Shown here: piece by piece, positions 58,950 through 64,000 of the stretch
How positions within the stretch are numbered: position 1 is the stretch's first letter
Layout: every line of letters starts with the position of its first letter
Notes under the pieces: model-generated
The model's database searches: none
Told to the model about the DNA's origin: nothing
What the model saw: the letters and a program-made list of their open reading frames with translations, nothing else
Assembly: GCF_001280005.1 (NCBI RefSeq)
Contig: NZ_LGDW01000130.1
Location: forward strand, 1 to 64,000
DNA length: 64,000 nt
Source: Streptomyces sp. NRRL WC-3618
GTDB taxonomy: Bacteria; Actinomycetota; Actinomycetes; Streptomycetales; Streptomycetaceae
Direction: 5' to 3'
Program-made: the position numbers and the translations under genes

Positions 58950-61259
58950 TCACTCCGCCAGAGTGCCCAAGCCATTGCGGCGTTGGCGGTCCATGACCCA
59001 CTGGGCGACGTGGATGCGGGAGGGGACGTCCAGGCGGCGCATGACCTGGCGGACGTGGTTGACCACCGTCCACTCCGACAGCCGTAGCTGCTGGGAGATC
59101 TGGCGGTTCGTCAGCCCCTGGCTGACCAGCATGGCCACCTCGTACTGGCGCGCCGTGAGCTGCACCGGGCGGGACACCGCCGACGTGGGCTCGGGTGCGG
59201 GCGGGCCGACGGCGAGCGCCTCGCCCGCGGCGGCGTCGGCGGAGAGCGTCCGCCCTTCGCGGCGGGCCGCCTCGTACTCGGGGCCGGACAGCAGCCGGCG
59301 CGCGTCGCGCAGCGCGGCCTCCGCGTCGCCGGCGACCAGCGGCGGACGGGCCCCGGTCGCCTCCTGGAGGGCGGACGCGGCCGTGAGCAGCCGGGCCACC
59401 CGGTGCCCCTGGCTCGGCAGCCGACGCCACACATGCAGCGCGTGCCCCTCCAGGACGGTGGGCAGCATGGTGTGCTCCCCGATGGCCCGCAGCCGGTGCA
59501 GGCTCTCCCAGAGCAGCCGCTCCGCCAGCGCCTGGTCTCCGCGCGAGTCGGCCAGCGCGCCGCGCACGGCCAGCACCAGCCCCTCACCCCGGACGTCCCG
59601 GGCCCGCATGAACAGCGCGTTCGCCATGTCCAGCAGGTCGGCGGCGAGTTTGGCGTCGATGAGGCGGCTGCCGGTGGCCAGCGCCAGCGCGGCGTTCGCC
59701 GCCTCGACGGTCGCCCCCTTGCCGGCCGCCGCGTCGAGGAGTTTCACCGCGGCCTTGCGCACCGCCGCCGGCTCCGCGGGCCGGTGACTGACCGCGAGCT
59801 GGGCCAGCGCTGCCTTCTCCTGGACGGTGTCGCCCGCCTCGTGGAAGGCCCGGGCCGCGTGCCGGAAGCAGTCCGCCGCCAGCCGTGTCTTGCCGCCGGC
59901 CAGCGCCAACTGGCCGCGCGCCGCCTCGGCGCGCGCGTTCAGTTCGCCGGGCCCGGTGACGGCCAGGAACGCGGTCGACGCCTTGGCCAGCCACTGCTCG
60001 CCGAGGGCGAGATGACCGCGTACCAGCCAGAAGCGGTGCAGGGCGAGCGCGGCGCGCGCCGCGTCCGTCCGGCGGCCGCTCGCCTCCAGATGGGTCAGCG
60101 CGGCCAGCAGGTCCTCGTGCAGCGGGGCCAGCCGCTGGAGCCACTGCGCCTGCTGGGGACCCGTCAGACAGTCCTCGGCCTGGAGGGCCAGCGCCAGGAA
60201 GCGCTCCGCGTGCCGGCGCCGGGCGTCCGGCAGTTCGCCCGTCGCCGCCAGCCTCTCCAGGCAGAACTCCCGGACGGTGTTGAACATCGTGAACCGCGGT
60301 TCCCCGCTGCCCGGCGTCACCCGCAGCAGATGGTGGCCGACGAGGGCCTCCACGACCTGCTCCGTGCGGTGTGTGGGGAGGTCCCAGAACTCCTCGACGG
60401 TGGTGAGGTTCATGCTGCCGGTGAAGACGGAGAGACGGGTGATCAGCGCGCGCTGCTCCGTGTCGAGCAGCCGGAAGCTGTGCTCGGTGATCGAGCGGAC
60501 GCTGCGGTGCAGGGGTGAGCGTGCGGCATGGTCGCCGCCGAGCACCGGCCGGCCCTCGCGCAGCCGGGTCAGCAGGCTGTCCACCCGGAAGAGCCGCAGC
60601 TTCTCGGCGACGAGTTCGATGGCCAGGGGCAGCCCGTCCATCCGGGTGCAGATCTCAGCCACCGCCTGGGCGTTCTGCGCGGTCAGCGCGAAGGACGGGT
60701 CGATCGCCCGAGCCCGGTCGACGAACAGTTCCACCGCGGCGTGGTCCTGGAGTTCCAGGACGTCCTGCCGGTACGGCGGGGTCGGCGTCGGCAGCGGGAG
60801 CACGGGAAAGAGCCGCTCCCCGTACAGGTGCAACGGCCGGCGGCTGGTGGTGAGGACCCGCAGCCGGGAAAAGCGGCTCAGCAGCGTGTCGACGGCTTCC
60901 GCGGTGGCGGCGGCTGCCTGTTCGAAACCGTCGAGGATCAGCAGACTCGGCTCGTCCGGCAGCCGTGCTGCCAAGGTCTCTGTGAGGCCGTCGCCGCCGA
61001 CGGTCTCGTGCAGGTCGAGATAGGCGACCCGGGCGATCGGGACGGCGGCCACGGCCGCGCAGGCCAGCCTGCTCTTTCCTACGCCTCCCGGGCCGGTCAG
61101 GGTGATCAGCTGGTGCTCGTCCCGGCCGAGCTGGGCGGAGAGGGTGAGAACCTCGAGGTCGCGTCCCACAAGGGTGGTCCGGTGGCTGGGCGACCGGGAA
61201 GGCGTGTCGATGATCAGTTGCGAGCGCAGTTTTCCGGAGCCGAGCGCTCCGGCCGTCAC
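58950..61259 (-). CDS. Large ATPase regulator with C-terminal LuxR helix-turn-helix
   Basis: A 769-residue protein from GTG 61259. NB-ARC/STAND-type ATPase at about 25-330: Walker A LTGPGGVGKSRLACAA (residues 54-69), Walker B SLLILDGFEQ, sensor LRVLTTSRRPLHLYGE, and DGLPLAIELVAEKLR. TPR-like helical repeats follow from about 340 to 640. The C-terminal LuxR domain (about 700-765) has LTARQYEVAMLVSQGLTNRQ and LSEWTVVNHVRQVMRRL. Such regulators commonly activate antibiotic clusters. It faces the cluster genes convergently. Confidence 0.93.
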   Translation of the reverse strand: MTAGALGSGKLRSQLIIDTPSRSPSHRTTLVGRDLEVLTLSAQLGRDEHQLITLTGPGGVGKSRLACAAVAAVPIARVAYLDLHETVGGDGLTETLAARLPDEPSLLILDGFEQAAAATAEAVDTLLSRFSRLRVLTTSRRPLHLYGERLFPVLPLPTPTPPYRQDVLELQDHAAVELFVDRARAIDPSFALTAQNAQAVAEICTRMDGLPLAIELVAEKLRLFRVDSLLTRLREGRPVLGGDHAARSPLHRSVRSITEHSFRLLDTEQRALITRLSVFTGSMNLTTVEEFWDLPTHRTEQVVEALVGHHLLRVTPGSGEPRFTMFNTVREFCLERLAATGELPDARRRHAERFLALALQAEDCLTGPQQAQWLQRLAPLHEDLLAALTHLEASGRRTDAARAALALHRFWLVRGHLALGEQWLAKASTAFLAVTGPGELNARAEAARGQLALAGGKTRLAADCFRHAARAFHEAGDTVQEKAALAQLAVSHRPAEPAAVRKAAVKLLDAAAGKGATVEAANAALALATGSRLIDAKLAADLLDMANALFMRARDVRGEGLVLAVRGALADSRGDQALAERLLWESLHRLRAIGEHTMLPTVLEGHALHVWRRLPSQGHRVARLLTAASALQEATGARPPLVAGDAEAALRDARRLLSGPEYEAARREGRTLSADAAAGEALAVGPPAPEPTSAVSRPVQLTARQYEVAMLVSQGLTNRQISQQLRLSEWTVVNHVRQVMRRLDVPSRIHVAQWVMDRQRRNGLGTLAE

Positions 61260-61333
61260 CGGGATTTACCGATCGTGAATTTTTTACTGCGAATTGATTG
61301 AATTCTCATATTCGGCACGTTGTCCCCCGTCCC

Positions 61334-61348
61334 GTTACCTTGCGTAAC
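61334..61348. promoter_or_regulatory. Palindrome upstream of the LuxR regulator
   Basis: GTTAC-CTTGC-GTAAC, a perfect 5-nt-arm inverted repeat, 75 nt before the regulator start. A second repeat, GAATT-GATTG-AATTC, is at 61291-61305. Either may be a regulator site in this AT-richer leader. Confidence 0.35.
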
Positions 61349-61407
61349 CTGCAGCACAAAGCATACGACCAACAGCACTCAGGGAACTTCCCAGCCGAAT
61401 TGTTGGC

Positions 61408-62637
61408 TTATTCGCGCCGCACGGCCTCCTCGGTCGAATTCGTTTTTTGCTTTGTCTGCCTCAGTACCGCCCTGCAGAGCGTCCCGAGAACCAGACCCCA
61501 GAAAGCGGCCCCGAGTCCCGCCAGGGTGAGACCGGAGGCGGTGGTGAGAAACGCGACAAGCACGGGGGTACGGTCGCGTGGCTCCGCGAACGCCCCCGAC
61601 AGACTCCCGCCGAGAGCGCCCAGCAGGGCGACGCCCGCGGCCGCCGAGATGAGGGCCGGCGGCAGCGCCGCGAACAGCCCGGCGACTGTCGTCCCGAACA
61701 GACCGACCGCGATGTACAGCGCCCCACAGCTCAATCCGGCCACATACCGGCGGTCGCGGTCCTCGTGCGCGTCCGGCCCCGCGCAGATGGCCGCGGTGAT
61801 CGCGCCGAGGTTGAGCGCGTGCGCCCCGAACGGCGCGAAGACGGCGGACGCCACGCCGGTGTCCCGCACCAGCGGCCCCGACGGCACCGCGTACCCCGCC
61901 TCCCTGAGCGCCCCCACCCCCGGCGCGTTCTGCGCCGACATGGTGACCAGGAACAGCGGCAGCGCCAGGCTCACCAACGCCTCACCCGGCCACGCGGGCA
62001 CGGTGAACACGGGGGTGGCCAGGGACAGACGTACGTCTCCCAGAGACAGCGTGCCGGTGCCGGCCGCCACCGCGACGGCCGCGACGAGCGGTACCGCGAT
62101 GGCGTACCGGGGCGCCACCCGCTGGAGGACGACGTAGCCCGCCAGCATCACCCCGGCCACGGCGGGAGCGTCCTCGATCGCCCGGAACGCCTCCAGACCG
62201 AACCGCAGCAGGATTCCGGCCAGCACGGCGGAGACGACGGCGGCCGGGATACGCCGCATCAGCGCGTCGAACCAGCCCGTCACCCCCACCAGCACGGTGA
62301 GCGCGGCCGCGGCCAGATACGCGCCGACCGCAGTCGCGTACGGCATCTCGTCCAGCTGCGTGACCAGCAGCGCCGCGCCCGGAGTCGACCAGGCCGCGAC
62401 GACCGGCACCCGGTGGCGCAGGCTCAGCACGAGCCCGGTCACGCCGCTGCCCACGGCGATCGCCCAGATCCACGAGGAGAGCCGGGCCTCCCCCAGGCCG
62501 CCCGCGTGCGCGGCCTGCACCACGATGGTCAGCGGCCCGGCGAACGAGACCACGACCGCGACGGCCCCCGCGACGACCGCGGACAGGGACGCGTCATGCC
62601 ACACCCGCCGTGCGCCGCCGCCGAGGGCCTCCGCCAT
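61408..62637 (-). CDS. benE: Benzoate/H+ symporter, BenE family
   Basis: A 409-residue membrane protein with about 12 hydrophobic segments. BenE features: FAGPLTIVVQAAHAGGL, ATVGAY-like YATAVGAYLAAAALTVLVGVTG, and the central LVTMSAQNAPGVGALREAGYAVP, the NCS2-like half-helix motif with the conserved Gln-Asn. Family members import benzoate with protons. Its ATG overlaps the stop of the nucleotide-sugar dehydrogenase by 1 nt (TGATG), so the two are coupled. Import of an aromatic acid or movement of an aromatic product are both possible. Confidence 0.92.
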   Translation of the reverse strand: MAEALGGGARRVWHDASLSAVVAGAVAVVVSFAGPLTIVVQAAHAGGLGEARLSSWIWAIAVGSGVTGLVLSLRHRVPVVAAWSTPGAALLVTQLDEMPYATAVGAYLAAAALTVLVGVTGWFDALMRRIPAAVVSAVLAGILLRFGLEAFRAIEDAPAVAGVMLAGYVVLQRVAPRYAIAVPLVAAVAVAAGTGTLSLGDVRLSLATPVFTVPAWPGEALVSLALPLFLVTMSAQNAPGVGALREAGYAVPSGPLVRDTGVASAVFAPFGAHALNLGAITAAICAGPDAHEDRDRRYVAGLSCGALYIAVGLFGTTVAGLFAALPPALISAAAGVALLGALGGSLSGAFAEPRDRTPVLVAFLTTASGLTLAGLGAAFWGLVLGTLCRAVLRQTKQKTNSTEEAVRRE

Positions 62638-63938
62638 CAGAGGATCTCGACGTTGGCGGCCGGTCGCAGCCGCCGCCGGCAGTCCAGGACGTGCCGGGCC
62701 CCGCGCAGCACCACGTCGTAGTCGAAGTCGTCGTGATCGGTGAGCAGCACCACCGCGTCGGCGGCGGCCACCTCCGCCTCGGTCAGCTCCACCCGGCGCA
62801 CCCGGGCGTCCAGCGGCGCGGTCTCCCGGACGTGCGGGTCCACCGCGTGCACCTGCGCGCCGGTGCGCAGGAGCAGCTCCGCGACCCGCAGCGCCGGCGA
62901 CTCCCGGGCGTCCCCGCTGTTGCGCTTGTACGCCAGCCCCAGCAGCAGTACCCGCGAGCCGTTCGCCGGACGCTGGAGCTGGTTGAGCGCCTCGACCAGG
63001 CGCTGCACCACGTAGTGCGGCATCTGGCTGTTGACGTCGTTGGCGAGGTCGACGAACCGGAACCGGCGGCCCAGTTGACGCTCCACGCGCCAGGAGAGAT
63101 AGCGCGGGTCGACCGGCAGGCAGTGGCCGCCCACGCCGGGGCCCGGGGAGAAGGGCATGAAGCCGAACGGCTTGGAGGAGGCCGCGTCGATCGCCTCCCA
63201 GGCGTCCACACCCAGTTCGCGCGCGATCACCGCCATCTCGTTGACCAGCGCGATGTTGACGTGCCGGTAGGTGTTCTCCAGAAGCTTGGCCAGCTCGGCG
63301 GTCTTCGTGTCGCGCACCGGAACGGTCCGCTGCACCACCGTGCCGTAGAACTCCGCGACCCGGCGCAGGGATTCGGCGTCCACCCCGGAGACGATCTTGG
63401 GCGTGGTCTCCAGGGTCCAGCGCTGGTTTCCCGGGTCGATGCGCTCGGGGCTGTAGCCGAGGTGGAAGTCGGTTCCGGGGCGAAGCCCGCTCTCCTTCTC
63501 CAGCAGCGCCCCGAACACGTCCTCGGTGGTGCCCGGATAGGTGGTGGACTCCAGGACGACCAGCGCGCCCGGCCGCAGATGTGCGGCCAGGGTCAGAGCC
63601 GCCTCCTCGATGCAGGTCAGATCGGGTACGTCGTCCAGCAGCGGAGTGGGTACGGTGACCACGGCCACGTCGAACCCGGCGAGCGCGCCGGCGTCGGTCG
63701 TGGGCTGGTAGGCGCCCGTGGCCAGCGCCTTGGCCAGCCGCTGCTCGTCCACGTCCTCCACGTAGGAGTCGCCCGACCGCAGCCGGGAGACCCGGGCCGC
63801 GTCCACGTCGTAGCCCACGACCGTGTGGCCCGCCTCCACCGCGCGTACGGCCAGCGGCAGGCCCACATACCCCTGGCCGACCACCGCCACTCGACGGCCC
63901 GTGGGGCCCGGGGCACCGCCGTTCATCGATTGGGACAT
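62637..63938 (-). CDS. Nucleotide-sugar dehydrogenase (UDP-sugar 6-dehydrogenase)
   Basis: A 433-residue enzyme that oxidises the C6 hydroxyl of a UDP-sugar to a carboxylate with 2 NAD+. NAD motif VVGQGYVGLPLA (20-31). Catalytic Cys273 in GPGVGGHCLPVDP. ELAKLLENTYRHVNIALVNE and the third domain (about 330-433, LLLGLAYKRNSGDARESPAL) are intact. The segment SPERIDPGN (163-171) is the form seen in UDP-GlcNAc/ManNAc dehydrogenases of the WbpA/WecC kind more than in UDP-glucose dehydrogenases. It may supply a uronic acid donor for glycosylation of the cluster product. Confidence 0.9.
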   Translation of the reverse strand: MSQSMNGGAPGPTGRRVAVVGQGYVGLPLAVRAVEAGHTVVGYDVDAARVSRLRSGDSYVEDVDEQRLAKALATGAYQPTTDAGALAGFDVAVVTVPTPLLDDVPDLTCIEEAALTLAAHLRPGALVVLESTTYPGTTEDVFGALLEKESGLRPGTDFHLGYSPERIDPGNQRWTLETTPKIVSGVDAESLRRVAEFYGTVVQRTVPVRDTKTAELAKLLENTYRHVNIALVNEMAVIARELGVDAWEAIDAASSKPFGFMPFSPGPGVGGHCLPVDPRYLSWRVERQLGRRFRFVDLANDVNSQMPHYVVQRLVEALNQLQRPANGSRVLLLGLAYKRNSGDARESPALRVAELLLRTGAQVHAVDPHVRETAPLDARVRRVELTEAEVAAADAVVLLTDHDDFDYDVVLRGARHVLDCRRRLRPAANVEIL

Positions 63939-63949
63939 GGTGTGCCCTT

Positions 63950-64000
63950 TCAGCCGTTGTGCACGAGAACCAGGTTCGCCGCGATCAGGAGGACGACGCC
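63950..64000 (-). CDS. C-terminal end of a gene running off the right edge
   Basis: The minus strand ends at TGA 63950-63952, preceded by GVVLLIAANLVLVHNG, a hydrophobic segment that looks like a final membrane helix or buried strand. The stop is 12 nt before the dehydrogenase start, so it is the upstream gene of the same operon. The product cannot be identified from 16 residues. Confidence 0.5.
   Translation of the reverse strand, partial: GVVLLIAANLVLVHNG

Noticed and set aside
58630..59787. Long plus-strand frame across the end of the LuxR regulator
   Set aside because: It is a shadow of the minus-strand regulator with Arg/Ser/Pro-rich composition and no start signal.
1..64000. CRISPR arrays, tRNA or rRNA genes, prophage or conjugative genes
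   Set aside because: I found no regularly spaced repeats with unique spacers, no tRNA cloverleaf and no phage or transfer proteins in the window.

Overview
High-GC actinobacterial chromosomal DNA, almost certainly Streptomyces. The signs are codon use, GTG starts, 4-nt start/stop overlaps, a mycothiol-linked DsbA-like protein, a second tuf gene, and a Streptomyces-type interspersed repeat built on a CCCCGCGCCCC core. As far as I recall, the gene order around tuf, uppP, lnt, ung and the fabG pair matches the left arm of S. coelicolor (the tuf3/lnt2 neighbourhood). That comparison is from memory, not computed.

Region 1 (1-6.6 kb) is a gene graveyard. It holds a secreted-protein pseudogene with an in-frame stop, an IS110 transposase tail fused to a response-regulator-like piece, a truncated protein with a Gly-Lys repeat, IS21-like end remnants on either side of an intact alpha/beta hydrolase, orphan gene ends meeting head to head, and a group II intron with no reverse transcriptase on the minus strand (domain V at 5530-5563).

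Region 2 (6.7-41.3 kb) is ordinary arm-core sequence. It holds YigZ, an APC permease, a SixA-like phosphatase with a CysRS-like protein, PobA, a YbaK-type deacylase, a divergent XRE-cupin regulator/EamA exporter pair, two left-handed beta-helix proteins, DedA, a fused sigma/zinc-finger/lectin membrane protein, spermidine-synthase-like and tuf3-type genes, a LacI-operator-controlled sugar operon (Gfo/Idh/MocA, PmoA-like, cupin), UppP, SDRs, Lnt, Ung, a family 5 binding lipoprotein, a FabG pair, and a HipA-like kinase with a DUF3037 protein.

Region 3 (42-64 kb) is a biosynthetic cluster. Its core is an A-T-TE NRPS-like synthetase without a condensation domain, then an NAD(P)-dependent reductase, a SnoaL-fold protein and a prephenate dehydratase. 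This is the EchA/EchB/EchC logic of the p-terphenyl echosides of Streptomyces sp. LZ35: phenylpyruvate is dimerised to polyporic acid, which is reduced and dehydrated to a terphenyl. The dehydratase has lost its phenylalanine-sensing motifs, which suggests deregulated precursor supply. Next come quinone-handling genes (azoreductase, HxlR regulator, quinone-oxidoreductase-like MDR, DoxX, DsbA-like), an O-methyltransferase, an MFS exporter, a second SnoaL protein translationally coupled to an adenylating enzyme, an ECF41 sigma factor, an ATPase-LuxR regulator, a BenE-type transporter and a nucleotide-sugar dehydrogenase. The cluster probably continues past the right edge, where I would expect a glycosyltransferase if the product is glycosylated.
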